Assembly: GCA_902624635.1 (NCBI GenBank)
Contig: CACNYD010000001.1
Span: forward strand, 407,772-471,771
Source of the DNA: an uncultured Pelagibacteraceae bacterium
GTDB taxonomy: Bacteria; Pseudomonadota; Alphaproteobacteria; Pelagibacterales; Pelagibacteraceae
Direction of reading: 5' to 3'
DNA length: 64,000 nt
Shown: piece after piece, positions 54,351 through 62,244 of the stretch
Numbering within the stretch: position 1 is the first letter of the stretch
Layout: each line of letters starts with the position of its first letter
Translations under genes and position numbers: made by a program
The notes under the pieces: model-generated
The model's database searches: none
What the model was told of the DNA's origin: nothing
The model's input: only the letters and a program-made list of their open reading frames with translations

Positions 54351-55041
54351 TTATAATTTTTATTTTTTTATCTATATATATTTTTTTAGAACTAATATTA
54401 CATCTATAAGCTAAAAAATTTACCCCCGCTTTTTTAGCTATCAAATAATTTTCATAATATTTGCTATCTATATCTTTTGCTATTCTAAAGTATTCCATAT
54501 TTTGTATTTGAACTAAAAATATTAAGTAAGATTTATAACCTTTATTTATGGCATCAATAAGGGTAAGTAAATGTTTTGATCCTCTAGCGGTAATAGCATC
54601 TGGAAACTCAGCTGTTTTTTTGTCTCTAAAAAGAGTAACGTTCTTTACTTCTATAAAACTTTTTTGACCTTTTTTTTCAGTTAAAAAATCAAATCTTGTT
54701 TCTTTATTAAAAAAAACTTCTGAATTAATCTTATCGTTATTTCTTAATTCTTTAATTTTGTTATTACTTAATCCATGATGCACGATTTTGTTTGCTCTGT
54801 GTGTATTTATTCCTACAAAGTTTTTTTTCACTTTAATTATTTCTAGACCATACTTTAATTTTCTTTTTGGATCATCATGCTTGAATAAATACACTTCATT
54901 CCCTTCATCTAACAAACCTTTCATAGATCCAGTATTTGGACAATGTGCAGTAACAATTTCTTTATTTAGATTTACATCAACAAAAAAACGCTTATATCTT
55001 TTGATTAATTTGCCTTTTAATAAAGACTTGGTAAATTCCAT
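54343..55041 (-). CDS. sfsA: Sugar fermentation stimulation protein family
   Basis: A 232-residue protein from the ATG at 55041, chosen because SfsA proteins begin with MEF; other ATGs at 55056 and 55077 are possible. Seen: LKGKLIKRYKRFFVDVNL, TAHCPNTGSMKGLL, ETRFDFLTEKKGQKSFIEVKNVTL, FPDAITARGSKHLLTLIDAI. The central E-V-K with Asp resembles a nuclease fold, and an OB-fold precedes it, but the role is not established. 20 bp from the divergent CinA-like gene. Confidence 0.92.
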   Translation of the reverse strand: MEFTKSLLKGKLIKRYKRFFVDVNLNKEIVTAHCPNTGSMKGLLDEGNEVYLFKHDDPKRKLKYGLEIIKVKKNFVGINTHRANKIVHHGLSNNKIKELRNNDKINSEVFFNKETRFDFLTEKKGQKSFIEVKNVTLFRDKKTAEFPDAITARGSKHLLTLIDAINKGYKSYLIFLVQIQNMEYFRIAKDIDSKYYENYLIAKKAGVNFLAYRCNISSKKIYIDKKIKIINE

Positions 55042-55061
55042 ATTCGAATTATACATATAAA

Positions 55062-55811
55062 ATGAGTAAAAACACAAAAGTAAATGCTGCGATATTAATC
55101 ATCGGTAACGAAATTCTTTCTGGAAGAACTCAAGATACTAATACAAGCACGTTGGCAACATGGTTAAATTCTATTGGTGTAAAAGTGAATGAAGTAAGAG
55201 TTATTCCTGATATAGAAAAAACAATCGTTGATACACTAAATGTTTTGAGAAAATCCAATAATTATGTTTTTACAACTGGAGGAATTGGTCCTACCCATGA
55301 CGATATTACTGCTCAGTCAGTTTCAAAAGCTTTTAATCGAAAATATGAAATACATAAAGAAGCATTCAAAATATTAGAAGCCTACTATGATAAAGGACAA
55401 TTTAATAAGGGCAGACAAAGAATGGCATGGATGCCAGAAAATGCAGAATTAATTTTAAATCCGACAAGTGGTGCTCCAGGATTTAGTGTTGAAAATGTAT
55501 TTTGTTTACCGGGTGTTCCCTCAATAATGAAATCTATGTTAGGAGGCTTAAAAAATAAGATAGCTGGTGGAGAACCGATTTTGAGTCATACAATTAATTT
55601 AAGAACAGTCGAAAGTGAAATAGCTAACTCACTTACAAAAGTTCAAGATCAGAACCAAGATGTTGAAATAGGGAGCTATCCATTTTTTCATGCAGGCAAG
55701 TTAGGTGTGTCGATTGTTTTAAGATCTGAAAATCAATCAAAAATAGATGCATGTAATTCACAGATTTTAGATTTTATTAAAGAAAAAGATATTGAGATTG
55801 TAGAGAGGTAA
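55062..55811 (+). CDS. Molybdopterin-binding domain protein (CinA N-terminal-like)
   Basis: A 249-residue MoaB/Mog-fold protein: AAILIIGNEILSGRTQDTNTSTLATWL (8-34) and VFTTGGIGPTHDDITAQSVSKAF (67-89) match the COG1058 domain of CinA. The C-terminal PncC amidase of full CinA is absent. COG1058 proteins can be ADP-ribose or FAD-type pyrophosphatases, so cofactor repair is more likely than competence. Its stop is followed directly by the cyclotransferase-like gene. Confidence 0.88.
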   Translation: MSKNTKVNAAILIIGNEILSGRTQDTNTSTLATWLNSIGVKVNEVRVIPDIEKTIVDTLNVLRKSNNYVFTTGGIGPTHDDITAQSVSKAFNRKYEIHKEAFKILEAYYDKGQFNKGRQRMAWMPENAELILNPTSGAPGFSVENVFCLPGVPSIMKSMLGGLKNKIAGGEPILSHTINLRTVESEIANSLTKVQDQNQDVEIGSYPFFHAGKLGVSIVLRSENQSKIDACNSQILDFIKEKDIEIVER

Positions 55812-56219
55812 ATGCTTTATTTTGCTTACGGAAGTAATCTACATCATTCTCAAATGAGAAGAAGGTGTAAGGATAGTAAGTTTTTAAAAAAGATAAATTT
55901 AAAAGATTTTAGATTAACTTTTAGAAGCAAATATCGTGCTGCAGATATTGAGCCAAAAAAAAATTCAATTGTACCCGGTGGCTTATTTGAAATATCTAAG
56001 AGTGATGAAAAAAAACTTGATGTTTATGAAGATTATCCGTCCTTATATAAAAAGTATTACTTTTTTTATTATGGAAAAAAAGTAATGACTTACACAATGG
56101 TAAAAAAAACGTCTTTTAAATTTCCAACTGAAAGATATTTAAATGTAGTTACTAAAGGATATAAAGATTGCAAATTAGACAAAAAATATTTAAAGAAAGC
56201 TTTAATGCTCTCGTGGTAA
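55812..56219 (+). CDS. Gamma-glutamylcyclotransferase-like (AIG2 fold) protein ending in a tRNA relic
   Basis: A 135-residue GGCT/AIG2-like protein: LYFAYGSNLHHSQMRRRC is the substrate-binding YGSN loop, followed by FRLTFRSKY, PGGLFEISKSDEKKLDVYEDYPSLYKKYYF. Possible substrates are gamma-glutamyl peptides or amines. The last four codons and stop (ATG CTC TCG TGG TAA) lie in a sequence that matches the start of tRNA-Leu, so the natural C-terminus may have been replaced. Abuts the CinA-like gene. Confidence 0.85.
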   Translation: MLYFAYGSNLHHSQMRRRCKDSKFLKKINLKDFRLTFRSKYRAADIEPKKNSIVPGGLFEISKSDEKKLDVYEDYPSLYKKYYFFYYGKKVMTYTMVKKTSFKFPTERYLNVVTKGYKDCKLDKKYLKKALMLSW

Positions 56220-56252
56220 AATTGGTTAATACAAAAGACTTAAAATAACTTG
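56207..56252 (+). pseudogene. tRNA-Leu relic, 5' half
   Basis: Aligned by eye, this 46-nt stretch matches the first half of the tRNA-Leu(TAA) gene at 62155 at roughly 37 positions: GCTCTCGTGGTAAAATTGG for GCCCTCGTGGTGAAATTGG, then the anticodon-loop core ACTTAAAAT including TAA. The 3' half (variable arm, T arm, acceptor 3' strand, CCA) is absent and the anticodon stem no longer pairs. Same orientation as the intact gene ~6 kb downstream, so the two flank the envelope gene cluster as imperfect direct repeats. Confidence 0.7.
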
Positions 56253-56439
56253 AATTAAAAAATTATTTAAAGATTTTAAAAACTAATAATCTTTGCTGTA
56301 TTATCTTTACCTATAAAATCAGAAAAAAAAGCTTAATAAAATTTTAAAAAACCTACACAAAAATAGCATACAGTAGATAAAATTGGATATTATCCTTGTT
56401 CCAGTCTTAAAGTTATGATTAGACTTTGGGGATTATATT
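56253..56439. other. Intergenic region before the envelope operon
   Basis: About 190 bp, very AT-rich, with no convincing reading frame. It holds a 7-bp inverted repeat AAAGATT (56269-56275)/AATCTTT (56288-56294), and an imperfect hairpin AGTCT (56403-56407) with AGACT near 56422 shortly before the GGGGA ribosome-site candidate of the next gene. The promoter of the envelope operon most likely lies here. Confidence 0.5.
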
Positions 56440-57633
56440 ATGAAGAAAGTTATTTTTTATTTAATATTTTTTTTAATTTTTTCTACTCAAATCATTGCAA
56501 GTGAAAAAAAAGTTTTTTACGCAGGCTTCTCTTTTTCAGGTAATTATATTGATAAGTCATCTGGTATAAAGTATACCGACCCGCTCACTAAGATAAAAGA
56601 TGAAAATGGAGTTGATATAATTTCTTCAAGTTTGCTTAAATCAGTTAAAAAAGCAAATCCAAACAGTTTCAAAATTGATTATAATTTTGCTGACATTGAA
56701 AAAGGTCTTGAAGAGTCAGTCGTGATGGCTGTTGTATTGGATCATGAGGATTTTTTTACTGAGTATGAGCCAATTACAAAAACTTATTTGAATAATATTC
56801 AAATGTTTTTTCAAATAATATTTTATGATTTTAAATCTAGAAAATTAATAGCCTCTATACCATATGATGTTTCAATGCCATTCTTTACCAAAAAAGAATT
56901 AAATGAAAGTGAGATTAGAGAATACATAAAAACTTTTTACACAACTGGATTGAAGTCAGTAGATGATAATAAAACTTTAAACGCGTTCTCTATGGTTGAA
57001 GAGATACTGAATAATTTTGTTTTAAAAGAAAAATATAAGTTTAGAGCAGGTGTAACAAAAGTAAACTTTGAGGAAAAATCAATACCATTCATTCCTGAAA
57101 AATTTAAAAAAAATCAAAATTACTTAAAAAATGTATTTGCTCAACTTTTTTCTTCTAGATTATCACTTCATAATGATATTGCATTAGTCCCTTATAATGA
57201 AGGTATGGCTATAGGAGCTAAAATGAAACAACAATTTGTAAATAGTGATATAATTTATGATATTGAATTGCCAAAGCCTGATTTCAATATCGAGATTAGT
57301 GTAAGAGGTTTCAAAAAAGTTTTAGCAAAAAAATCTGATGTGAATAATATTTTCTTCTGGGCTTCATTTATAAATTTAAATATATTTCAACCTGATTTAA
57401 ATAAAACGTTTATGAATGATAATTTAAAAAATGTAATAAAGAAATCAATTCCCTCACAAATTGAAAATATTAATGACTGGTATAAATTTTATGTTGCTAC
57501 ATATGAATTATTCGATGAATATTCCTTTAATATAAATAGTCCAAATAAGGAATGGATTAAAAAAACCAACGATACAGAAAGCTTTAATAAAAATATTCAA
57601 GCCGTTAATAAATTAATGGAAAAATTAAAATAA
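56440..57633 (+). CDS. Exported protein, unknown function (envelope operon gene 1)
   Basis: A 397-residue protein with a clear signal peptide (KKVIFYLIFFLIFSTQIIAS, cut after IAS) and no other membrane segment, so periplasmic or outer-membrane associated. The mature protein alternates short strands and helices; segments such as FQIIFYDFKSRKLIASIPYDV look like the 'activity in body, then type of change' strands of CsgG/FlgT-related proteins, but no match is certain. Opens a run of five genes with 4-20 nt gaps. Ribosome site candidate GGGGA about 10 nt upstream. Confidence 0.75.
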   Translation: MKKVIFYLIFFLIFSTQIIASEKKVFYAGFSFSGNYIDKSSGIKYTDPLTKIKDENGVDIISSSLLKSVKKANPNSFKIDYNFADIEKGLEESVVMAVVLDHEDFFTEYEPITKTYLNNIQMFFQIIFYDFKSRKLIASIPYDVSMPFFTKKELNESEIREYIKTFYTTGLKSVDDNKTLNAFSMVEEILNNFVLKEKYKFRAGVTKVNFEEKSIPFIPEKFKKNQNYLKNVFAQLFSSRLSLHNDIALVPYNEGMAIGAKMKQQFVNSDIIYDIELPKPDFNIEISVRGFKKVLAKKSDVNNIFFWASFINLNIFQPDLNKTFMNDNLKNVIKKSIPSQIENINDWYKFYVATYELFDEYSFNINSPNKEWIKKTNDTESFNKNIQAVNKLMEKLK

Positions 57634-57653
57634 ATTTAATATGATTTTTTTGT

Positions 57654-58757
57654 ATGAATAAAAACTTTAAATTCTTTATTGTATTATTATCTTTTATTTT
57701 TTTAAACTTGAATGTCCATGCTTTTGAAGAAAATGGAAAAGGCACTGTAGATTTAGCAAATTATAAATCTTTTGAAGAGGAAAAAAATCAAATCATTAAA
57801 GATGCAAAAGTTTTAGCTTGTAAAAATGCGCTACAAAAATATGTATCAACTTTTACAATTGATAAAAAAAAGAATTACGAAAAAATTAAATCGAAAGTAA
57901 ATGACAATTACAGTCAATACATGGTTTGTGATAGTGTAATTGATGAAAATCTAGATGTTGGTGAAAATAAGTTTACGATCTTAATGAAAGCAAACATTGA
58001 TGAAAATAAAATTGATCAGGCACTTGTTGAAGTATCCGCTATTGCAAATGCAGGTGCAGATGAAGTTTCAGATATCGTTATACTTATGTTCTCTGCAAAA
58101 ACAAAAAGTGTAAAACAAAAAGATGATAAAGTTACAAAAGTTGACCAAAACAAGAAGAGCGTTGATGTAGAGCAAACCGAAGCTTCAACTGAGGGTGAAA
58201 CTCAAATTTCAAGTGAAACAACTGAAACGAATGTAACTACCACAGGAGGAAATACTGTTTCTAGCTCTGAAGTGATAACATATGAAGTTACGGATATTTA
58301 TAATGAGTCTATTGAAGCAGGCATGGTTGAAATTTTAAATACTGCCGGATTTGAATTAATTGATGGTGGTGACCTTGATCTTGAAGAACAAATTGAAACA
58401 ATGAAAATGGATTATGGGGAGCAGGGTAAGTTATCTAAAGCTGTTCAGAAAAGTATTAAACAAAATATAGCTTCGGAAGAAATTTCTTTTTATGTACAAG
58501 GAATTTTTAAGATAGGAAGTCAAGAAGTTGATTCAGCAACTGGTATGAAGATGATAAATGTCTCAGTAGTTAGTGCAAAAATGATGCATAAAAGAGAGGG
58601 AAAAAAATTTTGGAAAACTGTTGCAACAGTAGCTGGTAATCAAAGAAAAGGTAAAGGAACTACTTATGATGAAGCTATCAATAATGCAATAAGGTTATGT
58701 GCTCAATCAGTTGCAAAACAAATGGTACAAAAACTTAATGCGAAAGGAATAAAATAA
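57654..58757 (+). CDS. Exported FlgT/LPP20-N-like protein (envelope operon gene 2)
   Basis: A 367-residue protein with signal peptide (cut near VHA-F). Residues ~24-125 (GKGTVDL, then IIKDAKVLACKNALQKYVS, ending KANIDENKIDQAL) have the layout of the N-terminal domain of FlgT: a beta strand, an alanine-rich helix of 'DAkxxACkNAlqkyv' type and three strands. After a ~50-residue Thr/Ser/Glu-rich linker (130-210) a second domain (~215-365) has IASEEISFYVQGIFKI and a closing helix YDEAINNAIRLCAQSVAKQMV, resembling a CsgG/FlgO-like fold. Function unknown; the family assignment is by pattern only. Confidence 0.65.
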   Translation: MNKNFKFFIVLLSFIFLNLNVHAFEENGKGTVDLANYKSFEEEKNQIIKDAKVLACKNALQKYVSTFTIDKKKNYEKIKSKVNDNYSQYMVCDSVIDENLDVGENKFTILMKANIDENKIDQALVEVSAIANAGADEVSDIVILMFSAKTKSVKQKDDKVTKVDQNKKSVDVEQTEASTEGETQISSETTETNVTTTGGNTVSSSEVITYEVTDIYNESIEAGMVEILNTAGFELIDGGDLDLEEQIETMKMDYGEQGKLSKAVQKSIKQNIASEEISFYVQGIFKIGSQEVDSATGMKMINVSVVSAKMMHKREGKKFWKTVATVAGNQRKGKGTTYDEAINNAIRLCAQSVAKQMVQKLNAKGIK

Positions 58758-58761
58758 GACT

Positions 58762-59442
58762 ATGAAAAAAATCAATTATCTAACATTTATATTTACAATT
58801 ATAATATTAACAATTTCATTAAATGTTCCTTCATACTCTTTTGAATTAAAAAATCCTGCTGATCTTTTAAAAAAGAAAGGAAATAGTTCTGGAGGTGAAA
58901 AATTTGATTTTAAAAATGCAAACACTAGTCTTGTAAAAACATTTTTTGAGTCATCAAATAATTACTTGCAAGCACAGGAATTTTTACTAATTGCTTACGG
59001 CAAAAATACAGAGGCCGCACAAGTTAAAGAGGCAATCGCTTACGCAAAAGATTCTGGTGTTGATGATGCAAAAAAAATGAAAAACTCAATTAAAGTCTCT
59101 ACCAATGCTAGTAAAGCGATTGAAAGTTCTATGGGTGATGAAAGTTTTAAGCTAACAGCAGAAGGAAAAGTTAATTATGCTAAATCGTTACCTTTTCTTT
59201 TAAAAGGTATTAAGGGAACGATAAGATTGAGACCAGAAACACAAGCAATGGTGTCTAATATTCAATCTAATCCAATGATGGCTCTTAAAGAATTAGGTGG
59301 GCTTTCAAAAGTAATTCCAAATGTACCGAAATATATATCAACACTAACAAACACTTCAAAGCTTGTAATTACTGGTGCTAAAGCCAAAAAAATTGAGGGT
59401 TCTGATAGTTTAGATAAAGCTATGAATGATCTGACCTTGTAA
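58762..59442 (+). CDS. Exported helical protein, unknown function (envelope operon gene 3)
   Basis: A 226-residue protein with a signal peptide (cut near SYS-F). The mature chain is mostly alpha-helical, lysine/alanine-rich, with a Gly-Gly segment near 35. It includes YLQAQEFLLIAYGKN, TEAAQVKEAIAYAKDSG and LLKGIKGTIRLRPETQAMV. No recognised domain. Starts 4 nt after gene 2. Sitting between two FlgT/CsgG-like proteins suggests it is a periplasmic partner of them. Confidence 0.7.
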   Translation: MKKINYLTFIFTIIILTISLNVPSYSFELKNPADLLKKKGNSSGGEKFDFKNANTSLVKTFFESSNNYLQAQEFLLIAYGKNTEAAQVKEAIAYAKDSGVDDAKKMKNSIKVSTNASKAIESSMGDESFKLTAEGKVNYAKSLPFLLKGIKGTIRLRPETQAMVSNIQSNPMMALKELGGLSKVIPNVPKYISTLTNTSKLVITGAKAKKIEGSDSLDKAMNDLTL

Positions 59443-59452
59443 AAAGCCCTGA

Positions 59453-60820
59453 ATGTCTATGAAAAAAAATTTTAAAAGTATATTTTTATTCATATTTTTA
59501 AGTTTTTTCATAACTTCAAAAGCTATAGCAGAAATTAAATTTAAAGAAGTTGTTGTTACGGGTGTTGGCCAATCCTTAGAAGAAGCTACTAATAATGCTT
59601 TTGCCGAGGCAATTTCAATGGTTAATGGAAAAAATGTTCAAACTAAAACAATTATTAAAGTTTTAAGTGGCGAACCTCTTCCTAAAAAATCAGAATCACA
59701 AGGCGAAAATGCAAATTTTTTTGCTAAAATTTTGGTGCAATTAACTGATAGCTCAAAAGAAAAAGAGGAAAAATCAGAAAAAAAAGAGGAAAAAAAACCT
59801 GAATATAGTCAATCCTATATTAAAGAATTAATTGATGAAACGAAGGGCGGGATAAAGTCTTATGAAATTTTAGAAAAAACAAAAGACAAAAAAGGTTGGC
59901 ATCAAGTTAAAATAAAAGCGGAAGTTGCTTTTTTTGGACTACCTAAAGAAGCAATGAGAACACGTATCGCAGTTTTTCCATTTAGACTTTATGAGGTTCA
60001 GTCTGATAAAGAAAGATTTCAAAGACTTCTAGATCAAAATATCAATGATTATTTTGTACAAACAAAAAAATTTACCATGTTGGATAGAACATTCATTGAG
60101 GAAGTGGCTAGAGAACAGAAAACTATATTAGATGGTAAGACACCAGCAATTGAAATGGCAAAAATTGGTAATGAAATCTCGGCAGATTTTATATTAGTAG
60201 GTTCAGTAGAGGATTTTAGTATTGAGGAAAAAGTTACAAAAATATTATCATCAGATCAAGAAATTAAGAGGAGTATAGCGAGTATTTACTTATCATATAG
60301 GCTTTTAGATGTTGCAACAAAACAGATCAATAATTCAAACACTTTAGAGCTTCAAATTCCGATTAAGGAGTCAGCAAAAAAAGCTGATATGAAAGCAATA
60401 TCTGAAGTATCAACAATTTTAGGAGAAGAAATTTTATTTAGTGTTTATCCAGTTCTAATCGAAAAAATTGCTAATGGAGAAATTTATCTTGGCCAAGGTG
60501 GAAAGCAATTTAAAAAAGGACAACAGTATGAAGTTTTTGAAAAAGGAGAAAAAATAATTGACAGTTACACAAATGAGGTAATTGGAAATGTTGAAACATC
60601 TGTTGGTAAAATCGAAATTTCCTCAGTTTCAAGTGGCTATAGTAAAGCAAAGTATTTAGGTGAAGAAAATAAATTATCTGAGCCTATACAACAAGGAAAA
60701 TATATTGTTAGACCAATTCAAAAAGCAAGTTTAGATTCTGAAGCAAATTTCAAAGAAAATAAAGAAAAAATTGAAAAGAAAAGAAAAGAAAAAAAGAAAA
60801 AATTAGAAGAAGAATTTTAA
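59453..60820 (+). CDS. FlgT/CsgG-like outer-membrane-associated protein (envelope operon gene 4)
   Basis: A 455-residue exported protein with three recognisable parts. (1) After the signal peptide, a FlgT-N-type domain: VVVTGVGQSLEEATNNAFAEAISMV near 32-56. A Lys/Glu linker follows (~95-120). (2) A CsgG/TolB-N-like domain ~165-330: RIAVFPFRLYEV, FTMLDRTFIEEVAREQKTI, AKIGNEISADFILVGSVEDF, YLSYRLLDVATKQI. (3) A FlgT-C-like domain ~335-420: GEIYLGQGGKQFKKGQQYEVF, DSYTNEVIGNVETSVGKIEI. It ends in a basic/acidic coiled tail. FlgT is an H-ring part of Vibrio flagella and CsgG the curli pore, yet no flagellar or curli gene is near. Either of two ATGs (59453, 59459) could start it. Confidence 0.75.
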   Translation: MSMKKNFKSIFLFIFLSFFITSKAIAEIKFKEVVVTGVGQSLEEATNNAFAEAISMVNGKNVQTKTIIKVLSGEPLPKKSESQGENANFFAKILVQLTDSSKEKEEKSEKKEEKKPEYSQSYIKELIDETKGGIKSYEILEKTKDKKGWHQVKIKAEVAFFGLPKEAMRTRIAVFPFRLYEVQSDKERFQRLLDQNINDYFVQTKKFTMLDRTFIEEVAREQKTILDGKTPAIEMAKIGNEISADFILVGSVEDFSIEEKVTKILSSDQEIKRSIASIYLSYRLLDVATKQINNSNTLELQIPIKESAKKADMKAISEVSTILGEEILFSVYPVLIEKIANGEIYLGQGGKQFKKGQQYEVFEKGEKIIDSYTNEVIGNVETSVGKIEISSVSSGYSKAKYLGEENKLSEPIQQGKYIVRPIQKASLDSEANFKENKEKIEKKRKEKKKKLEEEF

Positions 60821-60832
60821 ACAATAGTTAAA

Positions 60833-61276
60833 ATGAAAAATTTTTTATATTTATTCTTATTTATTTTCTTAATAAGCTGTGCAAATACAGTTGTTACATC
60901 TAGTTGTAAAATAAAAACAAACAAATCTTCTTCAAAATTAGATCCTGATTGGTTTACAAATAAAGAGAGTGAAGAATATAATTATATTGTTAAAAATAAA
61001 GAGTTTTCAGGCGATGGAAATTTAGCAAAAAATAAAAATATTTTGATATCTGAAATTATACTTGCAAATAAAATTGCAGATGACTTTATGAAATGTGAAG
61101 ATCAAAATAAAGCTCTATATACAATTAGGAATTCTGGATCAGACGGTTTAGAAAAACTCAAAAATGGAAAAATTATTAAAAATTTAATTCAAGGATACAA
61201 AATTTCAAATATCGAAACTATCGAAGAAAATGGCAAGTTTACTAACTATTTGAGAATAATCAAACTTAGAAAGTAA
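60833..61276 (+). CDS. LPP20-like lipoprotein (envelope operon gene 5)
   Basis: A 147-residue lipoprotein: signal with lipobox LISC (Cys near 16), so lipid-anchored, probably in the outer membrane. The mature part DPDWFTNKESEEYNYIVKNKEFSGDGNLAKNKNILISEIILANKIADDF (split 37-90) has the 'PxWF ... GxG ... A...A...IA' plan of LPP20/FlgP proteins, although short. FlgP is the lipoprotein partner of FlgT in Vibrio, so the pairing with gene 4 is suggestive. Begins 12 nt after gene 4. Confidence 0.65.
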   Translation: MKNFLYLFLFIFLISCANTVVTSSCKIKTNKSSSKLDPDWFTNKESEEYNYIVKNKEFSGDGNLAKNKNILISEIILANKIADDFMKCEDQNKALYTIRNSGSDGLEKLKNGKIIKNLIQGYKISNIETIEENGKFTNYLRIIKLRK

Positions 61277-61307
61277 TGTGTTGAATTTTATAGTACAATC
61301 AACACAT
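61276..61307 (+). promoter_or_regulatory. Hairpin after the envelope operon
   Basis: ATGTGTTGA (61276-61284) pairs with TCAACACAT (61299-61307), 9 bp perfect, with a 14-nt loop, directly after the lipoprotein stop. No T-run follows, so it is at most a weak or factor-dependent terminator, or a stability element. The next gene's ATG at 61317 is 10 nt on. Confidence 0.55.
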
Positions 61308-61316
61308 GACTAGCAA

Positions 61317-61859
61317 ATGGAGAGATTAAAAAATATATTTTTAAATAGTTTTAATGTGAAAAAATTTATAATTTTCAAAATTTGTATAATATTTTTTTCA
61401 TGTAATATTGCTTTATCAAAAGAAATTTTATTAGAGTGTATTTGGAAAGAAACAAATGATAATTTTTGGGATAATCCTCTAAAGGCTGATGAGTCTGATG
61501 AAATTGATTTTACTTATTATCTTTTATCCTCAGATTTTAAAACAATGTATATAAAGGGATACCGGACTAAAGCAAAAGGTGAATGTGCACTTGGAAATTG
61601 CGATATAATAAAAAAATATAATAATCGACCTTCTTTAGTTTTATCTGAAGAAGACGCAACTTATCTTTTTTATAAAAGAGAATGGTTTGATAAAAGAAGT
61701 TTATACGAAAACCGTACAATAAATAAAAAAAACTTAAATTTAATTGTAGTTGATAACATGACTTTGATAGAAGCTAATACGTTTGGAAATAGCAAAGATG
61801 CGATAGTTGTATCCCAATCTATATCTAAATGTAAAAAAATTAATAAATTCCCGTTTTGA
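61317..61859 (+). CDS. Small exported protein, unknown function
   Basis: A 180-residue protein with a signal peptide (FIIFKICIIFFSCNIALS, cut probably after ALS-K; a lipobox-like FFSC is also present). The mature ~140 residues have four cysteines (LECIW, GECALGNCD, SKCKKI), repeated short strands, and aromatic residues; a disulfide-bonded periplasmic domain is likely. It recalls the exported protein at 18304 in layout only. Follows the envelope operon after a hairpin. Confidence 0.65.
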   Translation: MERLKNIFLNSFNVKKFIIFKICIIFFSCNIALSKEILLECIWKETNDNFWDNPLKADESDEIDFTYYLLSSDFKTMYIKGYRTKAKGECALGNCDIIKKYNNRPSLVLSEEDATYLFYKREWFDKRSLYENRTINKKNLNLIVVDNMTLIEANTFGNSKDAIVVSQSISKCKKINKFPF

Positions 61860-61866
61860 TGCTAGA

Positions 61867-61893
61867 AGTGCTAATCATTATAGAGTTAGCACT
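61867..61893. repeat. Inverted repeat AGTGCTAA/TTAGCACT
   Basis: An 8-bp perfect inverted repeat with an 11-nt loop, between the exported-protein gene and the small membrane-protein gene. It contains the same half-site bases as the CIRCE operator but in reverse arrangement, so it is not a normal HrcA site. It may stabilise the 3' end of the upstream message. Confidence 0.5.
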
Positions 61894-61913
61894 CTTAACT
61901 TATATATTAATTT

Positions 61914-62087
61914 ATGAGTAAAAAAGACGAACAAAAAAAAAATTCTAACCTAGGATTATTTGCTTTTATGGGTGGTATAACAGGATTTATTATAGGAGCT
62001 ACAATGGGTTTAGGTGGCATGATATTTATGGCTATTTGTGGTGCTGCGTTTGGAGCTTTTTTTACAGATCAATTTTGGAATAAATGA
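61914..62087 (+). CDS. 57-residue glycine-rich membrane protein
   Basis: A short frame (MSKKDEQKKNSN, then two hydrophobic stretches) ending TDQFWNK. The hydrophobic part has regularly spaced small residues (GGITGFIIGATMGLGG and AICGAAFGAFF), a glycine-zipper pattern suited to packing of two membrane helices. A charged N-terminus suggests the inside. No Shine-Dalgarno is obvious. Last gene before tRNA-Leu. I believe it is real because of codon use and composition, though it is short. Confidence 0.6.
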   Translation: MSKKDEQKKNSNLGLFAFMGGITGFIIGATMGLGGMIFMAICGAAFGAFFTDQFWNK

Positions 62088-62154
62088 AAAAAATTTACTT
62101 ATTCATCTTGTTCAATTATAAATATTAGCATAAACACTCATGAAATTCATTAAT

Positions 62155-62240
62155 GCCCTCGTGGTGAAATTGGTAGACACAAAGGACTTAAAATCCTTGC
62201 CGCTTGCGGAGTGCCAGTTCGAGTCTGGCCGAGGGCACCA
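62155..62240 (+). tRNA. tRNA-Leu (TAA)
   Basis: An 86-nt class II tRNA with long variable arm. Acceptor GCCCTCG pairs perfectly with CGAGGGC; anticodon stem AAGGA/TCCTT around loop CTTAAAA, anticodon TAA at 62189-62191; T arm GCCAG-TTCGAGT-CTGGC; CCA encoded at 62238-62240. The nadK ATG follows 4 nt later. Confidence 0.98.
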
Positions 62241-62244
62241 TTAA

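Noticed and set aside
56378..56406. Possible second tRNA-Leu fragment (TAAAATTGG, ATCCTTG, CCAGTC)
   Set aside because: The three matches are very short and separated by unlike spacing; chance similarity in AT-rich DNA is as likely.
61867..61896. CIRCE-like heat-shock operator
   Set aside because: The half-sites are in the reverse order (AGTGCTAA then TTAGCACT) with an 11-nt gap; real CIRCE is TTAGCACTC-N9-GAGTGCTAA, and no chaperone gene follows.
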